Part shown: positions 9,295-18,837 of the stretch, piece after piece | Numbering within the stretch: position 1 is the first letter of the stretch | How the letters are laid out: the number at the start of each line of letters is the position of its first letter | Source of the DNA: CAZPMT01 sp964587655 | GTDB taxonomy: Bacteria > Hydrogenedentota > Hydrogenedentia > Hydrogenedentales > SLHB01 | Assembly: GCA_964587655.1 (NCBI GenBank) | Contig: CAZPMT010000016.1 | Coordinates: 6,952 to 70,951, forward strand | Reading direction: 5' to 3' | Length of the DNA stretch: 64,000 nt | Position numbers and translations under genes: made by a program | The notes under the pieces: model-generated | What the model was told of the DNA's origin: nothing | Seen by the model: the letters and a program-made list of their open reading frames with translations, nothing else | Database searches by the model: none

Positions 9295-9626
9295 GTCCTT
9301 CCCTCCATTCGATCCAGCACAGAGGCGTTTTCGTCAAGAACCGCTTGATGCAAGGTATGTCCGCCGAAACGCGGCGAGGACGCCGCGGCCACGAAGCGGC
9401 ATAGCCGCAACCAAAACGCCTAGTAGTCCCTCCCCGTCATTCCCGCGAAAGCGGGAATCCAGCATGTGCGCGCCCCTGGATTCCCGCTTTCGCGGGAATG
9501 ACGGGGAGGGCGGGAAGGACGCGCAGTCGCTCCCGATCTCGTGCTTGTTATCTTTGCCTCGGATTCCGTAAAGTGCCGTCATATGGAATTGACCGCCGCT
9601 ATGGAGCGTGAATGGGAGTGTAGACA
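9295..9626. repeat. Repeat-filled intergenic region: family B half element and family A REP
   Basis: 9325-9393 contains a solo family B module (GCGGCGAGGACGCCGCGGCCAC preceded by TCGTCAAGAACCGCTTGATG-like sequence). 9428-9510 is a family A two-hairpin REP with 35-bp arms (CCCTCCCCGTCATTCCCGC at the left, its complement at the right). The rest shows no gene. A short SD-like GGGAGTG precedes the start of the next gene at 9627. Confidence 0.8.
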
Positions 9627-11819
9627 ATGGAATTGCGAATGCCTTTGATCGAGGCGTGTCTGGTTGTGGTATTTCTCATTTGCGTCGCGCGGGCTACGCC
9701 TGCCGAAACGGTCAAGATCAAGGCCGACGCGGATGCTGTTCCGATGGGACAAAGCGTCACACTGGAGGCGACGGTGACGCTCGACGACGGCACACCTGCT
9801 GCCGGCTGCATGGCGCTGCCGTATGCAAATGCGCGGCGGTGGGGTTCGCATGAGACCACCGACGCCTCAGGCAAGGCAACCTTCATACTTCCTCTGCCTG
9901 ATCCCGGCCCAGTACTGCTGCAAGTCCTCGCGTTTCCCTCGAAGGACTCCGCCGTCTCGGAATGGATCTGGGCAGGCCCTCCGAAAGACAACCAGACCGT
10001 CTGCATGGCAACGCAATTCAACGTGGGTGACACAGTCCGCTACGCAACGCTCTACGCAGTGTCGGATGACCGCGCTGAGGTATTTCTCAACGGCCACCGG
10101 TTGGGCGAAGCCAATGGCTGGCACAAAGCTGCTGTCTTCACTGGCATCGAGAGTCTGTTATCGAAGGGGGTGAACACGCTTGCAGCCGCCGCGTCAAATG
10201 GCACGGGCCTTGCCGGCTTTCTGGCCCGCCTGGAGGTCGAAACCGCGAACGGAGTCAGCATCTGCCGCTCGAACGGTTCATGGAAGGGATGGACCGAAGC
10301 GCCGCAAGGATGGCCCACGCCGAAATGCGACGAAGGCCCCGCGGTCACCGTCATCGGCCGTGCGGACCAGGGCGTATGGGCGCCTGCCATGACCGATTGG
10401 CCAGAGACGCAGCGTTTCGGCGACCTCATTGCGGGAAGTCCCATGCCGGATCGCGGCATCAAGTCCAACGCGATCTCCATTGAAGTATCATCCCGCACTT
10501 TTCCTACGCCGGAACCATCGGATCGGCTCGTCTGCGTCCAATGGGAGCCGTGGTTCACGCCCAACAACGCATACTGGCAGACGGCGCAGGCGGTTCCCAT
10601 CGTCGGCTTCTATGACTCGTTCAATCGCGATGTCCTGCGGCAACACATCCTTTGGTTCATGGACCTCGGCATCGATTTCATCATGCCGGACTGGTCGAAT
10701 CACATCTGGGGCAAGCAGCACTGGGACGAACGCCCGGACAGCACCAATGAGATCATCCACGCCACGTCGCTGCTTCTCGAAACGCTGGCCGGCATGAAAA
10801 CGGAAGGCCTGTCCGTCCCGAAAGTCGTCCTGATGCCGGGACTGACCAACGGGCCGCCCACGACGATGACGGCGATGAACGAACAACTCAACTGGGTCTA
10901 CAACGCGTGGGTGCGCAATCCGCGCTTTGCTGGGTTGTGGCAGGACTACGACGGCAAGCCGCTCGTTGTCATCCTCGACACCGCGGTCGCGGCGCCGAAG
11001 GAGCAAACGCCCGTGGACGAATCGCATTTCACGGTGCGCTGGATGTCCACGCAGCTTCAACTGACGAAGCACGAGAAACTCGGCTATTGGTCGTGGATGG
11101 ACGGGAGCCTTCTCCCGGTGGTCACGTATCGCGACGGCAAAGCGGAAGCGGTCACCGTTACTCCCGCGTACTTCGCAGAGTTTGGATGGACCGGCGACAA
11201 GGCCCGCGGACGCCGCGGCGGCACGACCTACATCGAATCGTTCAAAGCGGCGATGGACGCGCATCCGCGGGTCGTCCAGTTGCATCAGTGGAACGAGTAC
11301 GCGGGACAGCCGGAAGGGCAAGGCTATGGTCCGAATCATGACCAGTACGTCGACTCGTACAGCGTCGAGTTGAGCGACGACCTCGAACCGGTCTCTCTGA
11401 CGGCCCCCGGATACCGCGGCGACAAGGGCGGCTGGGGATTCTACTACCTGAACCTGACCCGCGCGTTGCTTGACATCTATCGCGGCGAGACCGAAGGCGA
11501 CACGATCATGGCCGTGGGATCTCCCGCGGCGAAGGCGGTTGTCGCGACGGCGGAGTGTGACGTTGAATGGTCAGTCATCGGCAAGGCGCCGGAGAACTAC
11601 ACGGTGATCGTGGATGGAAAGATCCTCGCGGACAACATCAAGGAACAGAAGTGCAAGGTCTCATTGAAGGGATTGGCAGAGGGGCCGCACGTGTTGACGG
11701 TCGAGGCGAAGGGCGTCACGACGCGATACCCGCTTTCTTACACGCGCATGGACGTCCCACTCGAAACGCCGATACCGGTTCGCGTGAGTGTTCCGTTCAC
11801 GTTGAAGGGGAAGTCTTAG
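9627..11819 (+). CDS. Secreted multidomain protein with GH99/GH71-like catalytic core
   Basis: 730 aa with a signal peptide at about residues 5-25 (EACLVVVFLICVARATPAE). The first domain (about 28-110) is an Ig-like beta-sandwich (VKIKADADAVPMGQSVTLEA). A galactose-binding-like domain follows (AEVFLNGHRLGEANGWHKA). The central region from about residue 300 resembles GH99/GH71-type barrels: VCVQWEPWFTP, GFYDSFNRDVLRQHILWFMD, LGIDFIMPDWSNHIW, and later QLHQWNEYAGQPEG with a candidate catalytic Glu. A short beta domain ends the protein. It probably acts on exported polysaccharide; the exact family and substrate are uncertain. Confidence 0.7.
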   Translation: MELRMPLIEACLVVVFLICVARATPAETVKIKADADAVPMGQSVTLEATVTLDDGTPAAGCMALPYANARRWGSHETTDASGKATFILPLPDPGPVLLQVLAFPSKDSAVSEWIWAGPPKDNQTVCMATQFNVGDTVRYATLYAVSDDRAEVFLNGHRLGEANGWHKAAVFTGIESLLSKGVNTLAAAASNGTGLAGFLARLEVETANGVSICRSNGSWKGWTEAPQGWPTPKCDEGPAVTVIGRADQGVWAPAMTDWPETQRFGDLIAGSPMPDRGIKSNAISIEVSSRTFPTPEPSDRLVCVQWEPWFTPNNAYWQTAQAVPIVGFYDSFNRDVLRQHILWFMDLGIDFIMPDWSNHIWGKQHWDERPDSTNEIIHATSLLLETLAGMKTEGLSVPKVVLMPGLTNGPPTTMTAMNEQLNWVYNAWVRNPRFAGLWQDYDGKPLVVILDTAVAAPKEQTPVDESHFTVRWMSTQLQLTKHEKLGYWSWMDGSLLPVVTYRDGKAEAVTVTPAYFAEFGWTGDKARGRRGGTTYIESFKAAMDAHPRVVQLHQWNEYAGQPEGQGYGPNHDQYVDSYSVELSDDLEPVSLTAPGYRGDKGGWGFYYLNLTRALLDIYRGETEGDTIMAVGSPAAKAVVATAECDVEWSVIGKAPENYTVIVDGKILADNIKEQKCKVSLKGLAEGPHVLTVEAKGVTTRYPLSYTRMDVPLETPIPVRVSVPFTLKGKS

Positions 11820-11820
11820 A

Positions 11821-12684
11821 TCAGTGCTGCCGCTCGACGACGAAACGCGCGAGCGCTCGGAAGTCATCGGCCTCCGTGCCGAACGCATCCAGCGAGTCCA
11901 CTGCCGATCTCATCGCCTCGTCCGCGAGATCCCGCGCGCGGTCGAGCCCCACGAGCGCCGGATACGTTGACTTGTGCTTGTTCGCGTCGCTTCCGATGGG
12001 CTTCCCGAGGGTCGCTTCGGTTCCGACGACATCGAGGATATCGTCGGCTATCTGGAATGCGAGACCCAGGTGCTCGCCGAACCGGGTCAACGCCGCAAGC
12101 TGATCTTCTCGGGATCCCGCGAGCATGGCGCCGCTCCGCACCGAAACGCGGATGAGTGCGCCGGTCTTGCATTCATGCAGACGCCTCAGTTCATCGAGTG
12201 AGATCTCCCTGCCCTCGCTCTCGAGGTCCAGCACCTGTCCGCCCGCCATGCCCGTTACGCCTGCGGCCTGCGCCACTTCTTGGATCACACGCAGGTCTTT
12301 CGTCCGCGTGAGCATGTCAAAGGCCATCGTCAGCAACGCGTCCCCCGCGAGGATCGCCAGCGCCTCGCCATAGACCTTGTGCAGCGTCGGTTTGCCGCGC
12401 CGCAGGTCGTCGTTATCCATCGCGGGCAGGTCGTCGTGAATGAGCGAGTAGGTGTGGATCATTTCGATCGCGCACGCGGCCGGGAGCGCCACGTCATCAT
12501 CACCCGATACGATTTCCGCCGCGCCAAGCGCCAGCGCCGGACGAAACCGCTTGCCGCCGGCGAACAGGCTGTATCGCATGGCCTCGCGCAGCGCGTCCGG
12601 CACGCCCTGCCATGCATCGACGTAATCCGCCATGGCGCGTTCAGTTCTTTCCGCTCTTTGTGCAAGAAACGCATCAGCATTCAT
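11821..12684 (-). CDS. ispA: Polyprenyl (farnesyl/geranylgeranyl) diphosphate synthase
   Basis: Short-chain trans-prenyltransferase, 287 aa, that condenses isopentenyl diphosphate with allylic diphosphates. The first aspartate-rich motif is SLIHDDLPAMDNDDLRRG and the second is FQIADDILDVVG. The substrate-binding GGKRFRPAL and the K of GKPIGSDANKHKSTYPALVG are present. The ATG at 12684 is chosen over an in-frame TTG seven codons upstream. It follows the exonuclease VII genes on the same strand after a 71-bp gap, the common xseA-xseB-ispA order. Chain length (C15 or C20) cannot be read confidently. Confidence 0.93.
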   Translation of the reverse strand: MNADAFLAQRAERTERAMADYVDAWQGVPDALREAMRYSLFAGGKRFRPALALGAAEIVSGDDDVALPAACAIEMIHTYSLIHDDLPAMDNDDLRRGKPTLHKVYGEALAILAGDALLTMAFDMLTRTKDLRVIQEVAQAAGVTGMAGGQVLDLESEGREISLDELRRLHECKTGALIRVSVRSGAMLAGSREDQLAALTRFGEHLGLAFQIADDILDVVGTEATLGKPIGSDANKHKSTYPALVGLDRARDLADEAMRSAVDSLDAFGTEADDFRALARFVVERQH

Positions 12685-12755
12685 AGGACAATCAATCCAA
12701 GACAAGAGCGGGCTTCGACGATACGCCCGTTTGTTGTACAGGCCATAGCCTGTCT

Positions 12756-13076
12756 TCAGAACAACAAGTCGGCTCCGTCGCGCGCACCGCCCGCTTTCTT
12801 TTCCTCTGCGGTGTTCGGCTTCCGCGTAGGGGGGCCGCCGGCCTCGCCGTCTTCCTCATCTCCAAACGGCTCCGCCGCGATCTCGCCCTGCGCGTTCTTC
12901 ATAAGGATTTCTATCTTTCGTTCGGCCTCGGTAAGCGCCTTGTCGCACCGTCGCGCGAGTTTGATCCCCTCCTCGAATCGCTTGAGCGCATCATCCAGGG
13001 AGAGTCCCCCGGCCTCGAGTGCCTCGACGGTCTGCTCGAGTTTCTCCAGGTCTTTCTCAAATTTTGGTTCGGCCAT
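12756..13076 (-). CDS. xseB: Exodeoxyribonuclease VII small subunit
   Basis: 106 aa, with the diagnostic FEKDLEKLEQTVEALEAG and LSLDDALKRFEEGIKLARRCDKAL blocks in the first 70 residues. The C-terminal 35 residues are a low-complexity acidic/Gly tail (EDGEAGGPPTRKPN) longer than in E. coli. It binds the large subunit to form the single-strand-specific exonuclease. The start overlaps the 3' end of xseA by 20 bp, consistent with coupled translation. Confidence 0.95.
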   Translation of the reverse strand: MAEPKFEKDLEKLEQTVEALEAGGLSLDDALKRFEEGIKLARRCDKALTEAERKIEILMKNAQGEIAAEPFGDEEDGEAGGPPTRKPNTAEEKKAGGARDGADLLF

Positions 13077-14430
13077 CGGCAGTTTCCTCTATGCTCTGTA
13101 TCGAGGCGGTCGCGCCGCCCTTGCCAAACAATACTGAAATCGCATCGCCCGGCGCGAGTTGTCCAGCCTCGCGCACAAGCGTTCTCTCCGGCAGTCTCCA
13201 CGCAAGCGCGTAGCCGCGTGAAAGGATGGCGACGGGGCTCAACGCGTTGAGTTGCGCCACGAGCGTTCGCAGCCGCGCACGAGATCGCTCGATGGTCGTC
13301 ACCCCGCTTTGGGACACGCGTTGCCGCAGCGCCGCGAGGCGCTCGCGAGCCCGGCGCACCTGGTTGTCCGGCGACAGCAGCGACAGGGATCGCAAGGCCC
13401 GCTCGATGCGCACGCGCAGGTCTCGCTTGTAGTCTGTGACGGCCGCTTCGAGACGCATCCGCAATTCGTCGGCTTGCTGCCGGCGTTGCAGCACGAGTTC
13501 CGCGGGCCGCTGAAACACGTAGCTTGACTGGGCTATAGCGAGACGGTGGCGCGCACGTTCCACCTGCGACGATGCCTCATTCGAGAGGCGCTGCCGCAAC
13601 TGCGTCACCCGCTTCAAGAGACCTTCGCGTTCCTGCACCACGAGTTCGGCCGCGGCCGACGGCGTTGGCGCGCGGACGTCGGCGGCGAAATCCGTGAGCG
13701 TGTAATCAATCTCGTGGCCGATAGCCGAGATGATCGGTGTGCGTGCGTCGTACACGGCGCGCACGACGATCTCCTCGTTGAACGGCCAGAGGTCCTCGAG
13801 CGATCCCCCGCCGCGGCCCACGATCATGACGTCGACGCCCCATGCGTCCAGCGCGCGAATGCCTTCGACGATCTCGGGCGCGGCCTCATCGCCTTGCACG
13901 CGGGCGGGCCACAAAATGATATGGACGTTCGCGAACCGGCGCCGGATTACGTTCAGGATGTCGCGAATGGCGGCGCCGGTCGGGGACGTCACGATGCCGA
14001 TCCTTTTCGGAAACAAGGGCAGCGGCTTCTTGTGTTCCTCGTCGAACAGCCCCTCCTCTTGCAGCCGCATCCGCAGCTTCTCGAAGGCGAGTTGCAGCGC
14101 GCCCATCCCCTTGGGCTGCATCTCGTCGCACACAATCTGATACGTTCCCCGTTTCTCGTAGACGGTGACCAAGCCGTACACGATAACTTCGAGGCCGTTA
14201 TCGGGACCGAAACGCAGGTTCATCAGCTTGCCCCGGAACATGACCGCATCCACTTGGCTGTCAGCGTCCTTCAGCGTGAAATAGGCGTGCCCGGCCGGCG
14301 AGACGCGGTAGTTCGAGATCTCCCCCGAAACCCAGACATAGCTGATCTCGGCCTCGAGGAGGCCCTTGACGCGCCGCGTCAGTTGGCTGACGCTCCATAT
14401 TTCCGGCGATGCTTGACCCATGGGTCCCAT
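13057..14430 (-). CDS. xseA: Exodeoxyribonuclease VII large subunit
   Basis: 457 aa from the ATG at 14430 (a second ATG at 14421 is equally possible; open codons further upstream lack homology and face another gene). The N-terminal OB-fold runs WSVSQLTRRVKGLLEAEISYVWVSGEIS. The catalytic domain has GIVTSPTGAAIRDILNVI, VDVMIVGRGGGSLEDLWPFN and ISAIGHEIDYTLTDFAADVRAPTPSAAAE. A long coiled-coil region follows, and the C-terminal ILSRGYALA motif is present. It forms a complex with XseB and degrades single-stranded DNA in repair. The promoter region overlaps the divergent gene at 14537. Confidence 0.95.
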   Translation of the reverse strand: MGPMGQASPEIWSVSQLTRRVKGLLEAEISYVWVSGEISNYRVSPAGHAYFTLKDADSQVDAVMFRGKLMNLRFGPDNGLEVIVYGLVTVYEKRGTYQIVCDEMQPKGMGALQLAFEKLRMRLQEEGLFDEEHKKPLPLFPKRIGIVTSPTGAAIRDILNVIRRRFANVHIILWPARVQGDEAAPEIVEGIRALDAWGVDVMIVGRGGGSLEDLWPFNEEIVVRAVYDARTPIISAIGHEIDYTLTDFAADVRAPTPSAAAELVVQEREGLLKRVTQLRQRLSNEASSQVERARHRLAIAQSSYVFQRPAELVLQRRQQADELRMRLEAAVTDYKRDLRVRIERALRSLSLLSPDNQVRRARERLAALRQRVSQSGVTTIERSRARLRTLVAQLNALSPVAILSRGYALAWRLPERTLVREAGQLAPGDAISVLFGKGGATASIQSIEETADGRTKI

Positions 14431-14536
14431 TGTAGCCGATTCGGCGCGGATGTGGGAAACGGGCCAGATCGGCGACCGCGAGCCCGGCAGACTGGAAATC
14501 CGGTCCCGGTTCGAGTACATTCTCGTGACTTGAGTG

Positions 14537-17086
14537 ATGGTTGGTTCCCGCATGGCGACAACGAACCCAGGGCAAATATACAACAAGGCGAAGACCCTCT
14601 TTCAGCAGCAACGATATGCCGAAGCATTGGGCGTGCTGGAGCGCGCGGGCAATGAGAAAGACGCGGATTGCATGTACGCGCGCGTGCGTTGTCTGACGAA
14701 GCTGGGGCGCATGGACGAGGCCCGGCGGGATTGCGAGAAACTGCGCGACGGTTTCAAGGACCCTCGGTGGAAAAAGCTGTCGGATAAATTGGACGCGATC
14801 GAGGCAAGGAAGGCCGGCGCGACCTCCGACGCGGCCTCAGCGGTTTCCACGCGAAAACCCGCGGCCGCGCCAAAGGCCAAACGCGGCGGGCGTTCCATAT
14901 GGCTCATCTCCGGAATCGTGCTGGCCGCGGCGATCATCTTCGCGGGAGGCGCGATCGCGGCGTACGTATTGTTTGGCTCGCGCGGCGATGCTCCTCTGAT
15001 TGACAAGACATCCGTTCCCGCGGAGGTCGCGGCGCCAGCACAAAAAGAAGCGACAGAGACGGAAGAACCGTTCGCCCCGCGGCTGTCATTGACGCCGCGC
15101 TTATCCGGAGAAAGACTGCGCCTGCGCGGACTTGACGCCGATGCGCTGAGCGTTGACGACGCGTTGCCCGGGCCGTTGGGCGGACTGAATTCGGATGATT
15201 TCCCACCGGCAAGCGGCAATGCCGGTCCCCGCGAGGGGCGATTGGGGCTTTCCGTGTCGTTACCAGCCGGTTCCAGTGAGAAAGACGGCGCTGCTGTTGC
15301 GACTCCGTCCACGGGACAAACCGACCAGACGAACCGCTACCCGACCCAGTCCATCCACTTCACTCCTGTCGATTCCGTCATGGGACTTCAGCCATTCAAG
15401 ACAGCGCGTCGCGTCGCGAATGCGCGTGGAGACGAAATCACGTTGACGAACGCGAACCCTTCCGTCGGGAGTTGGTACGTTCTGGAGGTTAACGTCGGCG
15501 GACTGAAAAACACCTTGCATCTCGAGGTCGCCTCGCTCCATGGCGACCCCGTCAGCAAGCCGAAATTGACGCTGTACCGCGACGGACTCACCGTTGTGGT
15601 CGATGGTGAGCAGGCTCGCGCGTTTCCATTCTGGGCGAGCGCAAACGCGCCGCCGTCCGGGGCCGGCGCGACCCCAAACGACGGGTTCCAGCTCAATCCG
15701 GAACCGTCCCTCGCCGAGATTCTGAAACCGAACCACGCGTTCGAATCGCCGTTGACGGCCATCTGCGGCGGGTTCGTGTATATAAGAAGCCAGAAACCAG
15801 GGTCCGCGACGAAGCTCGAGATTGCAACGGACCTGCTTCGCGAAACGCGACTGGGGGACTGGCTGGTCGCATACGCGAAGCCTTATCTGATCGCCAAGCC
15901 GGAACTGGGCGAAGATCATCACAGTTTGTCAAACGGCGACAAACTGTGCGCCGCGGCTTCCGCCGCGCACGCACCCGGCAAGACGTATCCGCTTGACGCG
16001 CGCGTCGAAGAGACCCAGGTCGACTTGTACCTTGCCCCTCCGAATCTCGGCATCGCCACGGACGCGGTGGACAACCGGCACTACTACGGCCGATGGTACA
16101 AGGCCGTCAACCATCCCTTCGTCTTCGTAAGCATGATGAAGCCCACAATCGTCGAGAAGAAGATCATGGATGCCTACACCGACCGGGTGGGCGCGATTGG
16201 AAGTCATGACAAGGGACGGCGCGAGGCCGATGCGCTCGTGTACCTCGTCGCATTCGACCTGAGCAAGTTCCGCTTCGGCTATGGGCTGGGCGCGGAACAC
16301 CCCGGACTTGATTGGTCGCCGCGCGCGGAACAGGCCACGAAAGGGGGCAAGGGGCCGGATGGATTCGATTCGAAGAGTCCGTTCTGCTCCGTGGGCGTCG
16401 TTCCGCCATACTACGCGCCCTGGGTTATCGGGACATTCATCGGCGGGTTCAAACGCGAGCACGGCTTCTTCAAAACGGGGCCGCTATCGAAAGTGAACAA
16501 CGGAAGCCACTTCGGGTTCATGGAACAGGGCGTCGTGTTCAGCCGCCTGCTGCCTGGGATCGCCACCGCCGCGATCTCGCGCGACGGCGCGCTGAGTCTC
16601 CTTACATGGCCTGAAGACGGCACGGGCCTCATGCCGCAACTTACTCATGCACGCCAGAACTGCGTCCCGATTGTGGAAGGCGTCGATCAGAACGGCATCA
16701 GCATTCCAAACGCCCTCCTGAACGACTGGGGCGCTGGTTCCTGGTCCGGCGATCAAAACGGCGATTTCGTGACGTTGCGGTCGGGCATCGCCGTACAGGA
16801 GTACAAGGGCAGTCGTTTTCTGCTGTTCGCGTGCTTCACCGGCGCGACGCCCAACGCTATGGCGCGTGTTTTCCAGGCGTATCAGTGCCGCTACGGGATG
16901 CTCCTGGACATGAACACGCCCAACTACTGCTACGCGGCCCTCTACAACCGGGACGCGGAAGGAAAGGTATCCGGGGCCGAATACCTCCACAAGGACATGG
17001 CGAGCGGCAACGGGAATGACGGCAGCCTCAAGTTCCTCCAAAAGAACGACACCCGCGACTTCTTCTACGTGCTCAAGAACTACTGA
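14537..17086 (+). CDS. TPR-containing single-pass membrane protein with large extracytoplasmic domain, carries an in-frame family D palindrome
   Basis: About 849 aa; starts at 14537 and 14552 are both possible and neither has a good ribosome site. The first 70 residues hold TPR-like helices (IYNKAKTLFQQQRYAEALGV). One membrane helix follows near residue 120 (IWLISGIVLAAAIIFAGGAI), then a Pro/Ala/Thr-rich linker and a large domain without recognisable motifs. At 15920-15948, near residue 462, the 29-bp family D palindrome encodes HSLSNGDKLC without breaking the frame. Function unknown; topology suggests a cytoplasmic TPR and an exported C-terminal domain. Confidence 0.75.
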   Translation: MVGSRMATTNPGQIYNKAKTLFQQQRYAEALGVLERAGNEKDADCMYARVRCLTKLGRMDEARRDCEKLRDGFKDPRWKKLSDKLDAIEARKAGATSDAASAVSTRKPAAAPKAKRGGRSIWLISGIVLAAAIIFAGGAIAAYVLFGSRGDAPLIDKTSVPAEVAAPAQKEATETEEPFAPRLSLTPRLSGERLRLRGLDADALSVDDALPGPLGGLNSDDFPPASGNAGPREGRLGLSVSLPAGSSEKDGAAVATPSTGQTDQTNRYPTQSIHFTPVDSVMGLQPFKTARRVANARGDEITLTNANPSVGSWYVLEVNVGGLKNTLHLEVASLHGDPVSKPKLTLYRDGLTVVVDGEQARAFPFWASANAPPSGAGATPNDGFQLNPEPSLAEILKPNHAFESPLTAICGGFVYIRSQKPGSATKLEIATDLLRETRLGDWLVAYAKPYLIAKPELGEDHHSLSNGDKLCAAASAAHAPGKTYPLDARVEETQVDLYLAPPNLGIATDAVDNRHYYGRWYKAVNHPFVFVSMMKPTIVEKKIMDAYTDRVGAIGSHDKGRREADALVYLVAFDLSKFRFGYGLGAEHPGLDWSPRAEQATKGGKGPDGFDSKSPFCSVGVVPPYYAPWVIGTFIGGFKREHGFFKTGPLSKVNNGSHFGFMEQGVVFSRLLPGIATAAISRDGALSLLTWPEDGTGLMPQLTHARQNCVPIVEGVDQNGISIPNALLNDWGAGSWSGDQNGDFVTLRSGIAVQEYKGSRFLLFACFTGATPNAMARVFQAYQCRYGMLLDMNTPNYCYAALYNRDAEGKVSGAEYLHKDMASGNGNDGSLKFLQKNDTRDFFYVLKNY
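15920..15948. repeat. Family D 29-bp palindrome, copy 1 (inside CDS, phase 1)
   Basis: Perfect 11-bp arms CACAGTTTGTC / GACAAACTGTG around the loop AAACGGC. The first base is codon position 1 of the host gene. Flanks TCAT on the left and CGC on the right are shared with copy 4. Confidence 0.95.
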
Positions 17087-17118
17087 CGCCGATTCACGGC
17101 CATGCCAAAACACAATAG

Positions 17119-18228
17119 CTAGAAGCCCAACAGCCTCGCCGCACTCTCCTTGCCGATGACTTTTCGCGTTGCATGGATGATAACGCAACTGATCCCGACG
17201 GCCGCGAACGTGATTGTCACTTGATAAAGCGGCTGGAAGTTGTATAGCGCGGGAATACTTGGCATGAGCGTCTTGTGCAAAGCCCGCATGAAGAATCCGT
17301 GTATGAAGTAGATCCCGAAGGAGTAGTCGCCGAGGATGACGAGGAAACGCGGCCAATTCACGTAGCGGCGGGTCTTGAAGAACAAGGCGACGACGGCGGC
17401 GCCATACAGGAGGGTCGTGTACTTGATATCCGAGATTCCAAACTCGAAGCAGTCATAGTGGATCAGGAGTCCGCCCTCGACCAGAGACAGCAGATAAAAG
17501 AGTGCGGCGGCCCCGGCGAGCCACGATGCCTTCACGCGTTCAAGGGCATCCGGCCGCCCGCGGAATATGACGCCCATATAGAAAAGCGATAGCCATGAAA
17601 GGAATGGGATCTTGATGTAGGTGAACGAGATGTTCTTGTCGTAACCGAACCGCAAGGCGTAGAGGAGCGCAACAAACAGAACGTGTGCGCAAACAATGGC
17701 CCACGTGGCCCCGCGCACGCCGGACAGACGGATGAAGAGCGGTGTCAGCACGTAGAACTGGGCCAGCATGACAAGGAAGAAATAGAGGCCCTCGACCTGA
17801 CCCGTGAGGAGCTTGAAGGCGAAGTCGTGGGCGGAATACGGCCCGCCACGCGAGGCGTGGACGGCATAGAAAAACGCGGACCAAAACAGATACGGAATCA
17901 GTATCCGTGCAAGCCGTTTTCTGAGAAAGGCGGAGTAGTCGGAGAGAGACTCGAACCGTGTTCCCGCAAGCCAGTAGCCCGAGACAAAAAGGAACATCGG
18001 TATTGCGCATATTACGAATTCTCGAAAGGATATGCTGATGTAGTAATACCAGCGCCCCGCCTCGGCATGGTGAAACTCGAAACCGCACACCGTGGCGTGC
18101 GCCATCGCAACGAACAGGATGGCTATCCCCCGGAACGCGTCGAAAGAGAGGTCGCGCGTTCGTTGCGGCGGTCGAGGCGCCTCGATGGGATGCTTGATTT
18201 CGCCGGGATTCGTCTCTTGGCTGTTCAT
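17119..18228 (-). CDS. Acyltransferase 3 (OafA/YrhL-like) membrane protein
   Basis: 369 aa integral membrane acyltransferase with about ten hydrophobic helices. The opening SFDAFRGIAILFVAMAHA carries the family Arg and His (R of FRG, H of AHA). The RKRLARILIPYLFWS segment is the conserved second block. Such enzymes acetylate or succinylate polysaccharides and lipids at the membrane. It starts 1 bp after the stop of the hexapeptide acetyltransferase, so the two are co-transcribed with the WecG/TagA gene further upstream. Acyl donor and acceptor are not determinable. Confidence 0.9.
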   Translation of the reverse strand: MNSQETNPGEIKHPIEAPRPPQRTRDLSFDAFRGIAILFVAMAHATVCGFEFHHAEAGRWYYYISISFREFVICAIPMFLFVSGYWLAGTRFESLSDYSAFLRKRLARILIPYLFWSAFFYAVHASRGGPYSAHDFAFKLLTGQVEGLYFFLVMLAQFYVLTPLFIRLSGVRGATWAIVCAHVLFVALLYALRFGYDKNISFTYIKIPFLSWLSLFYMGVIFRGRPDALERVKASWLAGAAALFYLLSLVEGGLLIHYDCFEFGISDIKYTTLLYGAAVVALFFKTRRYVNWPRFLVILGDYSFGIYFIHGFFMRALHKTLMPSIPALYNFQPLYQVTITFAAVGISCVIIHATRKVIGKESAARLLGF

Positions 18229-18229
18229 A

Positions 18230-18790
18230 TCACCACGTGCGGTTGATGACGCGGGGATTCAGGGAATAGGTGAGGTTCTTCGTTCGCTCGCCGATCTTGC
18301 CGGCGGGATTCCCGGCAACGATGGTGTACGGCGGGACGTCCTTCGTTACAATGCTGCCCGCCGCCACGACGGCCCCCTCTCCGATGCGAACGCCCCTGAC
18401 CAGCATGGCGCGCGCGAAAATGCAGGCGCGATTCTCAATCACGATGGGCGTCTTGACGGCCACATAGTCCGGCGACTGGACGTCATGCCCCCCGCACCAC
18501 ATCATGACCTGGTCGCCGATGTCGACGTTGTCTCCAATGGCAAGGGTCTCAAGGCCATCCAGGAAGCAGTCGGGATGGATGTTTGTGTCGTGGCCGATCA
18601 CGATGCTCCTCGGCCGCCTGAAACGCACGCCCATTTGAATCTGCGTGCCTTTGCCGATCTTCATGAAATACAGGTAACGATATAGGAAGACGCGAATGCA
18701 GTTGAGAGGGATGCGGGTGATGAAGTGGTTCGCAAACCCCACGTACGTCATGTAGACGACGCGAAGGACTTGATACAACACTCTCGGCAT
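18230..18790 (-). CDS. Left-handed beta-helix (hexapeptide repeat) acetyltransferase, WcaF-like
   Basis: 186 aa. The start is the ATG behind CAGGAG, 47 bp after the WecG/TagA gene; longer in-frame readings run into that gene. After a basic, hydrophobic N-terminal segment (YVGFANHFITRIPLNCIRVF) come hexapeptide repeats with IGKGTQIQMGVRF, IVIGHDTNIHPDCFL, LAIGDNVDIGD and VRIGEGAVVAAGSIVTKDVP. The closing VAGNPAGKIGERTKN is the standard end of sugar O-acetyltransferases. His in the GGHDVQSPD loop is the likely catalytic base. It probably acetylates an exopolysaccharide precursor. Confidence 0.88.
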   Translation of the reverse strand: MPRVLYQVLRVVYMTYVGFANHFITRIPLNCIRVFLYRYLYFMKIGKGTQIQMGVRFRRPRSIVIGHDTNIHPDCFLDGLETLAIGDNVDIGDQVMMWCGGHDVQSPDYVAVKTPIVIENRACIFARAMLVRGVRIGEGAVVAAGSIVTKDVPPYTIVAGNPAGKIGERTKNLTYSLNPRVINRTW

Positions 18791-18837
18791 GCCCGGAACT
18801 CCTGGTTGCTCGAAGGGGCGGCGCCCCAGACGCTCGA